Source of the DNA: Halogranum amylolyticum
GTDB lineage: Archaea; Halobacteriota; Halobacteria; Halobacteriales; Haloferacaceae
DNA: 64,000 nt
Assembly: GCF_900110465.1 (NCBI RefSeq)
Contig: NZ_FODV01000005.1
Location: 1 to 64,000 of the forward strand
Direction: 5' to 3'
Shown: positions 8,390 through 17,387 of the stretch, piece by piece
How the letters are laid out: the number at the start of each line of letters is the position of its first letter
Numbering within the stretch: position 1 is the first letter of the stretch
Made by a program: the position numbers and the translations under genes
The notes under the pieces: model-generated
What the model was told of the DNA's origin: nothing
Database searches by the model: none
Seen by the model: the letters and a program-made list of their open reading frames with translations, nothing else

Positions 8390-9898
8390 CTACCGGGCGT
8401 CCGCGCTGATGTCGCCGAGGTCATCGACGGTCGGCCCGTTGACGACGACTACCCGCCTCCCGTCGCGAACGACGTAGAACGCGTCGGCGAACCCGCCGTC
8501 CTCGATCACCCACGTCGAGTCGGCGAGCTGTTCGGCTCCGTGACCCTCGAGAACCCGGAGATACGCGTCGTGGAACTCGCGGGCGTCGCGTTCGGTGTCC
8601 CACGTCGACAGCCAGACGTAGCCGTCCTCTTCTCCGTTCTTGTACGGGACGATCTTGTCGTTCCCCCATCCCTGTGAGGGCGCGCTCGTGAAGTTGTAGG
8701 TGTCGTATCTGCCGGCGTCCGGCGGGAGGACGGTCGAGCGGTCGATCACCTCGTTGCCGTAGCGGTAGCCCTGATACCAGAACATGACGTAGATGGACGC
8801 CTCGCCGGCTGTGTCGGCTCCCTCGTCGGCGACGTCGGCGACGTCGTAGCGCTCCCAGCCGTTGCGAGCAGTGTCGGGGACGGAGAGCGGCCGGATCTCG
8901 TCGTCGGCGCGGCGGTGCATGATGCGCTCGGTCGACCGCGGGACGTCGGCGTGGGCGGCGTCGACGGCGTCCCACCCTCCGCGTTCGACGAGCGAGTGGA
9001 CGTAGGCCGTCCCGTCGCCGTAAGGTTGGACGACGACGAGCACGACGCCGAGGTTGAGTTGGCTGTAGTCCGGCGTCGGTCGGTTCGACGCCGGGGTCGT
9101 CACGCAGTCCCACTCGGTGCCGCACAGTTCGACGTAGCGGGTCGTCACGTACTCTGCCTCGCCCTCGGTGAGTCCGTTCCGGGCGAGTTGGGCGTCCTGC
9201 GTCTGTGGGTCGTACTGCGGTGCGCTCAGGTTGTACTGTTGGTCCTGCAGCGCGTGGACGAGTTCGTGGACCAGCGTCTCGTTGTCGACGACGGGACGTT
9301 CGGGGTCGTCGGAGACGACGAGCAGCGCGTCCTCGCCGCGGAAGTACTGCCCGAGGATGAGTGTTTCACCGAGTGAGTCGAACGCCCGCGAGATATCCGC
9401 GTCCTCGTCGACGACGAACAGCGCCTCCCATACCTGGTTGTTCCAGCGGTTGTACTCGGGGTCTTCGGGCCCTTCGAGGCTACGCTCGCGTTCGCGCTCG
9501 GCGAACGCCTCGCGGGTCAGCACCTCGATACGCACGTCGCGGGTGAACTCCTGTCGACGTAACTGTTCGACGCGGGCTTTCGCTCGGCCGACGTACGCCG
9601 CCAGCTCGGCGTCGGTGAGTCCGTCCGACTGGTCGACGTCGATCTGCTCGTCGTACCAGTAGCCGTCCTCCCACCCGAGAACGTCGCTCGCGGGGTCGGC
9701 GTAGGGGTCGTCGGCAGACCGGGTCGCCGTCGCCGTCGGTTCTGTCGTTGCCGTCTCCGTCGTCGGTGTCGGGGTCGACACTGGCTCCGGTTCCGGTGTC
9801 GGGGTCGCTTCGGAGGTGGGCGTACCACCGCTGAACGACGAACAGCCTGCGAGGACGAGGAGGAGGACGACCGCGACGGTCGCCAGCGCACGAGTCAT
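8390..9898 (-). CDS. Hvo_1808-like surface lipoprotein with HExxH motif
   Basis: A 502-residue exported protein with a hydrophobic signal and lipobox ending at Cys19, followed by a Thr/Pro-rich spacer (about 22-62) and a large ectodomain. HELVH at 211-215 (then ALQDQQ) is a zinc-metalloprotease-type motif. The overall sequence matches, from memory, the haloarchaeal Hvo_1808 family of surface proteins. A peptidase role is plausible from HExxH but the third zinc ligand is not obvious, so activity is unproven. It sits on the cell surface and has no clear operon partner. Confidence 0.8.
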   Translation of the reverse strand: MTRALATVAVVLLLVLAGCSSFSGGTPTSEATPTPEPEPVSTPTPTTETATTEPTATATRSADDPYADPASDVLGWEDGYWYDEQIDVDQSDGLTDAELAAYVGRAKARVEQLRRQEFTRDVRIEVLTREAFAERERERSLEGPEDPEYNRWNNQVWEALFVVDEDADISRAFDSLGETLILGQYFRGEDALLVVSDDPERPVVDNETLVHELVHALQDQQYNLSAPQYDPQTQDAQLARNGLTEGEAEYVTTRYVELCGTEWDCVTTPASNRPTPDYSQLNLGVVLVVVQPYGDGTAYVHSLVERGGWDAVDAAHADVPRSTERIMHRRADDEIRPLSVPDTARNGWERYDVADVADEGADTAGEASIYVMFWYQGYRYGNEVIDRSTVLPPDAGRYDTYNFTSAPSQGWGNDKIVPYKNGEEDGYVWLSTWDTERDAREFHDAYLRVLEGHGAEQLADSTWVIEDGGFADAFYVVRDGRRVVVVNGPTVDDLGDISADAR

Positions 9899-9988
9899 AC
9901 GTTCGGTACGTCGTCGACGGTCATAAGACAGGTTCGCCGACCGAGACGACAGTCTCGCCGACCCGACAGACCGACCGGATGTCGAATC

Positions 9989-9994
9989 TTTAAG
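9989..9994 (+). promoter_or_regulatory. TATA box of the 37-residue membrane protein gene
   Basis: TTTAAG lies 25-30 bases before the ATG at 10019, fitting a leaderless transcript, and is the main support for that very short gene. Confidence 0.5.
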
Positions 9995-10018
9995 CGGGCC
10001 GGACTGTAACCCCCGGAT

Positions 10019-10132
10019 ATGATTCCGCTCGCAACCTCAGGAGAAGCGCTCCCGATCGCAGAGACCGGTGCCGTCGTACTCGTGGCAAGCCTGCTCATCA
10101 CGGTCGGGTGGCTGGCCTACCTGTACCGCTAA
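10019..10132 (+). CDS. 37-residue single-helix membrane protein
   Basis: A short open frame starting MIPLATSGEALPIAETG, then one hydrophobic helix (about 17-34, ending in WLAYLYR) and a TAA. It has a well-placed TATA box and normal haloarchaeal codon use. Its stop overlaps the stop of the convergent CinA-like gene by three bases. Small single-span proteins like this are common in haloarchaea; no function can be assigned. Confidence 0.6.
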   Translation: MIPLATSGEALPIAETGAVVLVASLLITVGWLAYLYR

Positions 10133-10839
10133 CTCGCTCGTTCCTCTTGGACGTCGACCACGTCGACGCGCTCGCGGAGCCACGCCGCCGCCGCAGCGAC
10201 CGTCTCGGGGTCGGTCGCCGTCACCTTCAGCCGGACGTTCTCGCCGGGGTAGCTTCCGAGGTCGACGTCGAACGCCGCTTGGACTCCCTGCATCCGGTCG
10301 AGGAGCGCGCTCTCCGGTTCCGACGTCGTCACCGTCTCCGTGTACGTCAGCTCGCCGGCAAACTCCTCTACGATCTCTTCGAACATCGCCTTCATCTCGC
10401 TCGGGACGCCCGGGAGGACGTAGACGCGGTCGACGACACAGCCGGGAGCGACTCCCTCCTCGTTCGGCAGCATCCGCGCGTCCGCCGGGAGATGCGTCGT
10501 CCCCTCGGCGAGGTCGTCGCCGGAGTAGCCCTCGTGCTCCTCGAACCACTCGACGACGTCGGGGTGTTCTGTCGTCTCGCGACCGAACGCCGTGGCGACC
10601 GCCTCCATCGTCCGGTCGTCGTGCGTCGGGCCGAGCCCACCGGTGACGATCACCGCGTCGTACTCGGCGTTGTACTCGTTGACGACGCGGGCGATGTCGG
10701 CCAGGTCGTCGGGGATCGTCGTCACGCGCTCGACGCGGACGCCGCGTTCCGTCAGCCGCTCGCAGAGCCACGTCGCGTTCGTGTTCACCGTGTCGCCGGC
10801 GAGCAGTTCGTCGCCGACGGTAACCACCGCTACGCGCAT
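10129..10839 (-). CDS. CinA/MoaB-like molybdopterin-binding domain protein (NMN deamidase-related)
   Basis: A 236-residue protein with the MoCF/MoaB-type fold. The N-terminus has GDELLAGDTVNTNATWL and TGGLGPTHDD lies at 66-75, both hallmarks of the CinA N-terminal domain. The separate C-terminal NMN-deamidase domain of bacterial CinA is missing, as is usual in archaea. Families of this type are annotated as competence/damage-inducible A or NMN deamidase-related; the in vivo reaction is uncertain. Confidence 0.85.
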   Translation of the reverse strand: MRVAVVTVGDELLAGDTVNTNATWLCERLTERGVRVERVTTIPDDLADIARVVNEYNAEYDAVIVTGGLGPTHDDRTMEAVATAFGRETTEHPDVVEWFEEHEGYSGDDLAEGTTHLPADARMLPNEEGVAPGCVVDRVYVLPGVPSEMKAMFEEIVEEFAGELTYTETVTTSEPESALLDRMQGVQAAFDVDLGSYPGENVRLKVTATDPETVAAAAAWLRERVDVVDVQEERAS

Positions 10840-10900
10840 ACGCTGACCACGGGCGTCGTGAGGAAAAAGTCGCCGCTTGCAGACGGGTTCGAGCGTTCGG

Positions 10901-11698
10901 TCAGCGCATCCCCGGCGGCGGCCCGTCGTCGTCGTCTTCGATGTCGACGTTGAGGCCCATATCCCGGCGCTGGTCCTCGAGCGCTTCGATCTGCCGTTTG
11001 TAGTAGAACAGTCCGGCGACGGCGACGACGACTCCGACGGCGGCGATGCCGCCGAAGATCGTCAGATCACGCTGGAGATAGAACTGGACGAGTATCGAGT
11101 CGCTCTGGACGTCGTCCCACAGGACGTGGGTTCGACTCTGGTCGTCGACGGTGCGCTCGGTGTAGGTCGGCCGCACCTGTCCGAAGAGGAAGAAGTCGAT
11201 GCGGCGGTCCGGCGGGAGGACGACCTCGTAGGACCCCTTCACGAACGTCGGCAGTGCGAACCGTTTCGGCGTCGACGACGAGGTGAACGCGAGTTCGCCG
11301 GGCGAGTCGCGGGCGTCCTGCGGGAGGGTGACCGTGACCGCGTCGTTCGTCTGTTTGACGGTGCCGCCGCGTTCGCGGAACTCGGTGCCACCGACGACGG
11401 TCCCGTTTTCGTACCGGTACTGGAGTGCACTGACCGAGATGGCGTTGCGACCACCGAGCCCGTCACGGCGGAACAGTTGGACCTCGGTCTCGTTGACGTC
11501 GTAGACGGCCGCGAACGACGCGTTCTCGGTGACAGTGATGTGGGCGTCGCGGTCGCTGTCCCACTCGTACGCCGCCGCCGGCGGTTCGTTCAGTCGCTCG
11601 TCGGAGACGTCCTGCGGTCCCATGACCGCACCGAGACAGCCAGCCGAGAGGAGGAGGACGACGAGCGACGCCGTCCCGAGGACCAGTCGTCTGTTCAT
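10901..11698 (-). CDS. Lipoprotein with C-terminal membrane helix (DUF5803-like)
   Basis: A 265-residue protein with an N-terminal signal and lipobox at Cys21. An extracellular beta-rich domain follows, then one membrane helix (about 210-232) and a short charged cytoplasmic tail ending in PPPGMR. From memory it matches the haloarchaeal family DUF5803. Its start overlaps the end of the DUF2110 gene by four bases, making it the last gene of the tfe - DUF2110 - DUF5803 unit. Function unknown. Confidence 0.75.
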   Translation of the reverse strand: MNRRLVLGTASLVVLLLSAGCLGAVMGPQDVSDERLNEPPAAAYEWDSDRDAHITVTENASFAAVYDVNETEVQLFRRDGLGGRNAISVSALQYRYENGTVVGGTEFRERGGTVKQTNDAVTVTLPQDARDSPGELAFTSSSTPKRFALPTFVKGSYEVVLPPDRRIDFFLFGQVRPTYTERTVDDQSRTHVLWDDVQSDSILVQFYLQRDLTIFGGIAAVGVVVAVAGLFYYKRQIEALEDQRRDMGLNVDIEDDDDGPPPGMR

Positions 11699-12366
11699 GC
11701 GACGACGCAACGGAGTTCCGCAGGCAGATACTGACCGATGCTGGACAGGAGCCCCGGCGGGTCGGTGCTCTCCTTGCAGACGATGCTCTGCTCCAGCAGG
11801 CCGAGTCGCTCGACCGTGACGATGTCCTGTGCGTGGCCTGCACGGTTCACCGTCGCTCGAACCTCGCCACGGGTCGCACTGTTGACGTTGACACGCCCCT
11901 CGCCACGCGTCCACTCGTAGAGCACGTCGCGCGTCTCGTCGGCCAGTCGCGGCGGGTCGCCGGCGACGAACTTCAGCGGCGTGTGCTGGACGATACCGAA
12001 CCGCTCGCGGATCTGCGTCGGCGTCCCCTGTCCGAGGCCGAGTTCCTCGGTCGGAACGAACATGCGGTTGCCGTGGCCGACGTCGAGGTAGAATCCCTCG
12101 TCGTCCCAGGCGTCGAGCGTGCCGACGTAGGTCTCGCCGTCTCTGTGCTGCGGGACGACCTCGCCCCACTCCTCGCGCAGGAGGTTGCGGGCGACGTTGG
12201 CGTCCTCGCCCGTGACGGTGACGCTGATGAAGTCGTCGTCGCGGACGCCGACGTCGTACTCGACGTCCAGATCGCCGATGTCGTTGTCGATCATCGACGT
12301 GAGGCTGTCGAGTGCCCGGTTGCGTGCGTCGCCGCCGACGTAACATTTGGTTGCGAGTACGACCAT
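11695..12366 (-). CDS. DUF2110 family protein
   Basis: A 223-residue soluble protein starting MVVLATKCYVGGDARNRAL. It matches the archaeal DUF2110 family by length, N-terminus and position directly after tfe. The central part (VGTLDAWDDEGFYLDVGHGN) reads like an S1/OB-type segment, which would suit RNA or nucleotide binding, but this is inference. Its ATG shares one base with the stop of tfe, so expression is surely coupled. Confidence 0.85.
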   Translation of the reverse strand: MVVLATKCYVGGDARNRALDSLTSMIDNDIGDLDVEYDVGVRDDDFISVTVTGEDANVARNLLREEWGEVVPQHRDGETYVGTLDAWDDEGFYLDVGHGNRMFVPTEELGLGQGTPTQIRERFGIVQHTPLKFVAGDPPRLADETRDVLYEWTRGEGRVNVNSATRGEVRATVNRAGHAQDIVTVERLGLLEQSIVCKESTDPPGLLSSIGQYLPAELRCVVA

Positions 12367-12890
12367 TAGCTCGTGGCGTCCACGTTGAGTTCGTCTCGCA
12401 GTTCGTCGACGCGTCGTGTCATCGCGTCGACGAGGTGGTTGTTCTCCATCGACTCGAGCGGCGACCCGCACTCGGGACACTCGAAGCCGAAGTCCATCGC
12501 CTCGCCGAACTCGAAGCGGATCGAACAGACCTCACAGAGGTAGAACTCGTGGGTGCGCTCGTACTCCTCGCGCTGTTCGATCGCCTCCAGCAGCCGGTGC
12601 ATCTCCTCTTTGAGGTTCTCTGGGATGTTCTCGTACTCGAAGGTCCACAGATAGGTGAGCCACCCGGAGTCCTCGTCGCGGACGCGACGGTACGTCGCGA
12701 GGTCGTTCTCGTACAGGATGAACAGTGCCCGACGCACGTCGTTGAGTTCGAGACCCAACTCCTCGGCCAGTTCCTCGTCGGTCACTTCGCCGTCCGGCGG
12801 CGCGGCGGCGACCGGCATCCCCGTGGGGCCAACCAGCTCGTGGAGGTACTTCTGGATGACAGGGTCGTTCAGCAGGTCCTCAAAAGCCAT
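12366..12890 (-). CDS. tfe: Transcription initiation factor TFE (TFIIE alpha homologue)
   Basis: A 174-residue basal transcription factor. Residues 1-90 form the extended winged helix that contacts the RNA polymerase clamp and opened promoter DNA. A helical linker follows, then a zinc ribbon with Cys119, Cys122, Cys138 and Cys141. The length and order match archaeal TFE. The start at 12890 is supported by a TATA box 26 bases upstream. It is the first gene of an operon with the DUF2110 and DUF5803-like genes. Confidence 0.93.
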   Translation of the reverse strand: MAFEDLLNDPVIQKYLHELVGPTGMPVAAAPPDGEVTDEELAEELGLELNDVRRALFILYENDLATYRRVRDEDSGWLTYLWTFEYENIPENLKEEMHRLLEAIEQREEYERTHEFYLCEVCSIRFEFGEAMDFGFECPECGSPLESMENNHLVDAMTRRVDELRDELNVDATS

Positions 12891-12915
12891 TGCCTCTACA
12901 TCCGCCGCAAAGCAG

Positions 12916-12922
12916 TTTAAAA
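12916..12922 (-). promoter_or_regulatory. TATA box of the tfe operon
   Basis: Read on the minus strand, TTTTAAA begins about 26 bases upstream of the tfe ATG at 12890. This is the expected distance for a transcript with little or no leader. Confidence 0.6.
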
Positions 12923-13158
12923 GCACCGAATACGGCCACCGGGTCGGTCCACCGCGCGAGAACGACGGATCTCCACCCGAACCGAGTTCGACTCCGTACC
13001 TTCTGTGGTCTCGGAGCGCGTAACTACACGTGTCCGGACTCTGTAGCTTCGAGGTTGACAAAGCCACCAATTTGGGTGAGAGTATGTACGGATTTGCCAA
13101 AATTCCCTTTACCCGGACTGTCGTCGTCTCGCATGTCGGGTCACCCCGACCGCACACC

Positions 13159-14481
13159 ATGTCTGAAGACGAACGCGCCGACGAGATCAGCCGGTCCAGT
13201 ACAGCATCGTCCCACGAAACGGCGTCGCGAAGACGCTTCCTGACCGTCGCCGCCGCGACGGGTGCTACCGTGGCGCTCGGCGGGACCGCCGTGGCACAGC
13301 AGTCGTCCGCGACGGTCGCCTTCGACGATCAGACGACCGGCGGCGAGACCGTCACCGTCGCGGAGACGACGCTCCCGGAGGGCGGCTACGTCGCCATCCA
13401 CGACGCGCGATTGAACGACGGGAAGGCGCTCGAGAGCGTCGTCGGCGTCTCGGCGTATCTCGAAGCGGGAACGCACGAACACGTCGAGATCACGCTGTTC
13501 GACGTCGAAGGGGCGGAGTTCGACGTGGAGATGCTAGAGAGAGACCAGCCGCTCGTCGCCATGCCGCACCGCGAGACGAACGGCAACGAGACGTACGAGT
13601 TCGTCTCCTCCGGCGGGAAGGCCGACGGGCCGTACACGAGAGACGGCGGCGCGGTCGTCGACTCGGCGGCGATCACCGTCGACGCGAACCCGACGGCGTC
13701 GGTGACGATCGACGACCAGACGACCGGTGGCAAGACGGTCGAGGTCGCGAAGACCACCCTCTCGGAGGGCGGGTTCCTCGCCATCCACGACGCCAGTCTC
13801 CTCGACGGTAAGGTTCTGGAGAGCGTCGTCGGCGTCTCGGCGTATCTCAACGCCGGTACGCACGAGGACGTCTCGGTCACGCTGTTCGAGGTGAACGGGG
13901 CCGACTTCGACGCCGAGATGATGCTAGAAGAAGACCAGACGCTCATCGCGATGCCGCATCTCGACACCAACGACAACGACACCTACGACTTCGTCTCCTC
14001 TGGCGGGAAGGACGACGGACCGTACACCGCGAACGGCGAGGCCGTGCTCGACGACGCCGAGATCACGGTCGAGGCGAGCGAGATGCCGACGGCCGAGATC
14101 TGCTTCCCGGACCAGACCTCCGACGGGACGACGGTCTACGTGCCGGAGGCGACGCTGTCGGAGGGTGGGTTCGTCACTATCCACGACAGCAGTCTGCAGG
14201 ACGGAAAGGTGTTCGACAGCGTCGTCGGCGTCTCCGAGGCGCTCGACGCGGGCACGCACACGGACCTCGAGATCGACCTGTTCGAGGGGGTCCCCGGTGG
14301 CGACTTCGACCACGAGCGACTGACGGGGGACGAGACGCTCGTCGCGATGCCGCACTTCGACAGCAACGACAACGGCGAATACGACTTCATCACCTCGGAC
14401 GGGCAGGAAGACGGTCCGTACACGACGGACGGCAAGCCCGTCGTCAACGCCGGCACGGTGACGGTCGACGACGGCTGCTGA
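13159..14481 (+). CDS. Tat-exported protein with three DUF7282-like repeats
   Basis: A 440-residue secreted protein. A twin-arginine signal (SRRRFLTVAAATGATVALGG, residues 23-42) is followed by three tandem repeats of about 120-130 residues (roughly 51-172, 178-305, 310-440). Each repeat carries versions of DQTTGG, EGG(Y/F)V/L-IHD, VVGVSAYL-AGTH and the end motif GP-YT. The copies are close enough to suggest recent duplication. The domain resembles the haloarchaeal DUF7282 surface domain. No enzyme motif is visible, so a structural or adhesive surface role is the simplest guess. Confidence 0.8.
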   Translation: MSEDERADEISRSSTASSHETASRRRFLTVAAATGATVALGGTAVAQQSSATVAFDDQTTGGETVTVAETTLPEGGYVAIHDARLNDGKALESVVGVSAYLEAGTHEHVEITLFDVEGAEFDVEMLERDQPLVAMPHRETNGNETYEFVSSGGKADGPYTRDGGAVVDSAAITVDANPTASVTIDDQTTGGKTVEVAKTTLSEGGFLAIHDASLLDGKVLESVVGVSAYLNAGTHEDVSVTLFEVNGADFDAEMMLEEDQTLIAMPHLDTNDNDTYDFVSSGGKDDGPYTANGEAVLDDAEITVEASEMPTAEICFPDQTSDGTTVYVPEATLSEGGFVTIHDSSLQDGKVFDSVVGVSEALDAGTHTDLEIDLFEGVPGGDFDHERLTGDETLVAMPHFDSNDNGEYDFITSDGQEDGPYTTDGKPVVNAGTVTVDDGC

Positions 14482-14577
14482 GGCCGTCGAAGGCGGCTGT
14501 CGGAGCTCTCACACCGGGTTCCCGTCTGCCTCCGCTCCCGCGTTCCGATCCGTGCGTCTCCACCTCTCCGCTCCTCT

Positions 14578-15117
14578 TCACTCCTCGGGGTCGACGACTT
14601 TCTTCCCGGTCGCCATCGGAACCACCCGTCGGTCCGCGTCCTCCCACTCGCGCTCCAACTCCCGGCCGTCGAACAGTCGGTCGAGGAAGACGGCGAGTCC
14701 GGCCACCTCCGAGTGCGGTTGGTTGGTGACGCCGACGTTCCAGTCGGCCTCGTCGTACACCTCGAAGGGGACCTTCTCGCCGCCGACGACGACGAGGATG
14801 GGTCGCTCGCGGTGCGCCTCGCGGACGTCCGCCTCGACGTCCTGGACGCGCTCGCCGTACATGGTCAGGTGGACGACGACGCCCTCCCAGTCGCGGATCG
14901 TGGCGTTCAGTTCGTCGGTCAGTTCGACCGCGAAGGGGCCGCCGAAGCGTCCCGTGATGTCTTCGACCGTCTCCTGTGACTGCCCGGCGTTGCCGGGGAA
15001 GATGACGCGGTCGGCGCCCAGTGCGCGGGCCGTCAGGCCGACGTGCGTCGTCATCCGATCGTCGCGACCCGGTCGGTGGCCGTACCGGAGCACCGCGACT
15101 TCGGGTTCGTCCTGCAT
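14578..15117 (-). CDS. tRNA (cytidine(56)-2'-O)-methyltransferase
   Basis: A 179-residue SPOUT-class enzyme starting MQDEPEVAVLRYGHRPGRDD and containing TTHVGLTARALGAD, features of archaeal aTrm56. Members methylate the 2'-oxygen of C56 in the T-loop of tRNAs with S-adenosylmethionine as donor. The knot-forming SAM site is in the C-terminal half (VVVGGEKVP, then GVTNQPHSEVAGLA). It lies 24 bases downstream of the DICT-domain gene on the same strand. Confidence 0.92.
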   Translation of the reverse strand: MQDEPEVAVLRYGHRPGRDDRMTTHVGLTARALGADRVIFPGNAGQSQETVEDITGRFGGPFAVELTDELNATIRDWEGVVVHLTMYGERVQDVEADVREAHRERPILVVVGGEKVPFEVYDEADWNVGVTNQPHSEVAGLAVFLDRLFDGRELEREWEDADRRVVPMATGKKVVDPEE

Positions 15118-15141
15118 GGCCGAAGCGAGACGCCCGGCGAC

Positions 15142-15909
15142 TTAGGGGGTTTCGTTTCCATCGTCGACGTCGTGGCACGTTCGGAGGTCAGTCGAGCGGG
15201 TGAACGCGCGTTCGATCCGACCGACGACGTCGTCGACGAGCGTCGGATCGTAGGTCCAGAAACCGTAGAACTCGCCCGGAGAGCGTTCCTCGGCGAGCAG
15301 CGCACACTTGTAGTCGTCGTCGCCGCCGCCGTCGTAGGCGACGAACCACACGTCGCCGATCTCGTCGTTGAGGATGCGGTGGACGGTGACGTCCGGAATC
15401 AGGGGCGGGTCCCAGTCGGGCTGGCCGTAGACGTGGACCTCGAGGCCGGGAACCGCGGCGATGTCTCGGTAGACGTCCGTCTGATCCCGGTACGCCGAGA
15501 GGTTCTGAAACCCCGCGTAGAGCGTCCCGCGACCGACGCGCACCGCCCGGTCCTCGATCTCGCGGGACGTCGCGAGCATCTTGCGGCGGTCGAACGACGA
15601 GAACAGCGTGTCGTCGAGGAGTTCGAACAGGTGACGCAGATCTGCCTCGGCGACGTCCGCCGAACCGGGGTCACAGACGACGGGCGAGTCGAGCGCCGTC
15701 AGCGACTCGAAGGCGATGCTGCCGAGGAACTCCTCGCCCTCGCTGACGGTGACGAACTCCTCGGTCTCGTGGGGTGGCAGCCGTTCGTACTCGACGGTGA
15801 CGTGTCGTGCCCCGAAGTAGTTCCCCAGCCCGAACTGCGGTTCGTGGGCGAAGACGGTGACCGTCTTTCGTCTGCCCTCCATCTCTCGGAGAAACGCTTT
15901 CAGCGACAT
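15142..15909 (-). CDS. DICT sensory domain protein
   Basis: A 255-residue cytoplasmic protein beginning MSLKAFLREMEGRRKTVTVF. The first 150 residues match the DICT domain, a putative sensor module known from signalling proteins and often found alone in haloarchaea. The C-terminal part (VWFVAYDGGGDDDYKCALLAEE, then WTYDPTLVDDVVGRIERAF) is the usual haloarchaeal extension. No output domain is attached. It is divergent from the epimerase gene with starts 125 bases apart and precedes the aTrm56 gene. Confidence 0.8.
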   Translation of the reverse strand: MSLKAFLREMEGRRKTVTVFAHEPQFGLGNYFGARHVTVEYERLPPHETEEFVTVSEGEEFLGSIAFESLTALDSPVVCDPGSADVAEADLRHLFELLDDTLFSSFDRRKMLATSREIEDRAVRVGRGTLYAGFQNLSAYRDQTDVYRDIAAVPGLEVHVYGQPDWDPPLIPDVTVHRILNDEIGDVWFVAYDGGGDDDYKCALLAEERSPGEFYGFWTYDPTLVDDVVGRIERAFTRSTDLRTCHDVDDGNETP

Positions 15910-16033
15910 GGGTGCCGGACCTGCACGCTCAGCGTGGACTACGGTGTCGAAGAACATCAACGTTCGTCGAGGCGCAGGGGCGACGACCCGGCGAATCAGA
16001 ATACACTTACTCCCGCCTGACCCACTCGCGAAC

Positions 16034-16966
16034 ATGAACCTCTCCGACAAGCGCGTACTCGTGACGGGCGGTGCGGGTCTCGTGGGGTCGCATCTCGCGA
16101 AGCGTCTCGCCGCCGACAACGACGTCGTCGTCGCCGACGACCTCTCGAAGGGCGACCGCGAACGCGTCCCCGACGGCGTCGAGTTCGTCGAAGCCGACAT
16201 GACCGACGAGGCCGACGTCGCCGAGGCCGTCACCGAGGACCTCGACGTCGTCTTCCACTTCGCGGCCTACACGGACACCAACTACGCCAACCCCCGACAG
16301 CTGTTCGAGGAGAACACCGAGATGACGTACAACGTCCTCGAACGGATGGCCGAGGTCGGCGTCGACGACGTCGCGTTCACCTCCTCGTCGACGGTCTACG
16401 GCGAGGCACCGATGCCGACGCCCGAGGACTACGCGCCGCTGGAACCGATCAGCGTCTACGGCGCCTCGAAGCTCGCAGACGAGGGACTCGTCTCCACCTA
16501 CGCTCACTCCGAGGGGTTCACCGCGTGGGTGTTCCGCTTCGCCAACATCGTCGGTCCCCACCAGCGCGGCAACGTCGTCCCCGACTTCATCCAGAAACTC
16601 CTCGACGACCCCGAGACGCTGGAGATCCTCGGCGACGGCCGACAGGAGAAGTCCTATCTCCACGTCGAGGACTGCGTCGACGCGATGTGCCACGTCGTCG
16701 AGCACGCCGACCGGGAGATGAACAGCTACAACCTCGGTACGCGGACGACGACGTCGGTGACGACCATCGCCGACATCGTCGCAGATGAGATGGGGCTCGA
16801 CCCCGACTACGAGTACACTGGCGGCGACCGTGGCTGGAAGGGCGACGTCCCGAAGATGCGTCTCTCCATCGAGAAACTGTCGGCGCTCGGCTGGGAGCCG
16901 ACCACCTCCTCGGACGACGCCGTCCGGAAGGCCACTCGTGATCTCGTCGACGAACTGACCGACTAG
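16034..16966 (+). CDS. NAD-dependent epimerase/dehydratase (extended SDR)
   Basis: A 310-residue enzyme of the UDP-glucose 4-epimerase-like extended SDR family. It has the Rossmann motif TGGAGLVGS (11-19), Ser/Thr at 118-120 and the catalytic pair Tyr142-Lys146 in SVYGASK, plus the sugar-nucleotide region around GDGRQEKSYLHVEDC. It should act on a nucleotide sugar for glycan synthesis, but which one cannot be told. Its TAG stop overlaps that of the convergent BsuPI-domain gene, both inside one CTAG. Confidence 0.9.
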   Translation: MNLSDKRVLVTGGAGLVGSHLAKRLAADNDVVVADDLSKGDRERVPDGVEFVEADMTDEADVAEAVTEDLDVVFHFAAYTDTNYANPRQLFEENTEMTYNVLERMAEVGVDDVAFTSSSTVYGEAPMPTPEDYAPLEPISVYGASKLADEGLVSTYAHSEGFTAWVFRFANIVGPHQRGNVVPDFIQKLLDDPETLEILGDGRQEKSYLHVEDCVDAMCHVVEHADREMNSYNLGTRTTTSVTTIADIVADEMGLDPDYEYTGGDRGWKGDVPKMRLSIEKLSALGWEPTTSSDDAVRKATRDLVDELTD

Positions 16967-17292
16967 ATCGACACCGTCGTCTCGGCGTCGATACCGTGAC
17001 CCTCGGCGACGACCTCGCCCCGACAGTCGTAGGTCCCCGACTCGGGGCTCTCCCAGACCCCCTCGTAGGTGACCGTCTCGCCCGGTTCGACGGTCTCGGA
17101 GCCGAGCATCTGCATGAACATCTGCCCCTCGCTCCAGCGCCAGACGGTCTCGCCGCCCCGCTGTGCCAGGAACTCCGCGCGCTGACCGTCGGGGAAGGAG
17201 AGTTCGAGCGGATCCTCGCTGTCGTTCTCGACCGTGAGCGTGAACCGGACGACGGTGCCCTCGGGTTCGGCGTCGAGCGTCGCAGTGACCAT
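16963..17292 (-). CDS. BsuPI-related domain protein
   Basis: A 109-residue beta-sandwich protein starting MVTATLDAEPEG, with the family landmarks LELSFPDGQRAEF, VWRWSEGQMFMQ and the late GTYDCRGEV strand of the BsuPI (intracellular proteinase inhibitor) fold. No signal peptide is present from this start, so it is probably cytoplasmic. An inhibitor role is known only for the founder and should not be assumed. Convergent with the epimerase gene with a four-base overlap. Confidence 0.8.
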   Translation of the reverse strand: MVTATLDAEPEGTVVRFTLTVENDSEDPLELSFPDGQRAEFLAQRGGETVWRWSEGQMFMQMLGSETVEPGETVTYEGVWESPESGTYDCRGEVVAEGHGIDAETTVSI

Positions 17293-17387
17293 ACCGTAGC
17301 ACACTCGTGAGAGAGACATAAGGGTCGCGGCGGGACTGCCCAAAGCCTAAGGGAATCAATCGACAACCGCCGCCGAGGTGACCACAG

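Noticed and set aside
7190..8677. A 495-codon plus-strand frame
   Set aside because: Antisense to the NAD-kinase-like gene and the end of the Hvo_1808-like gene, both with clear motifs.
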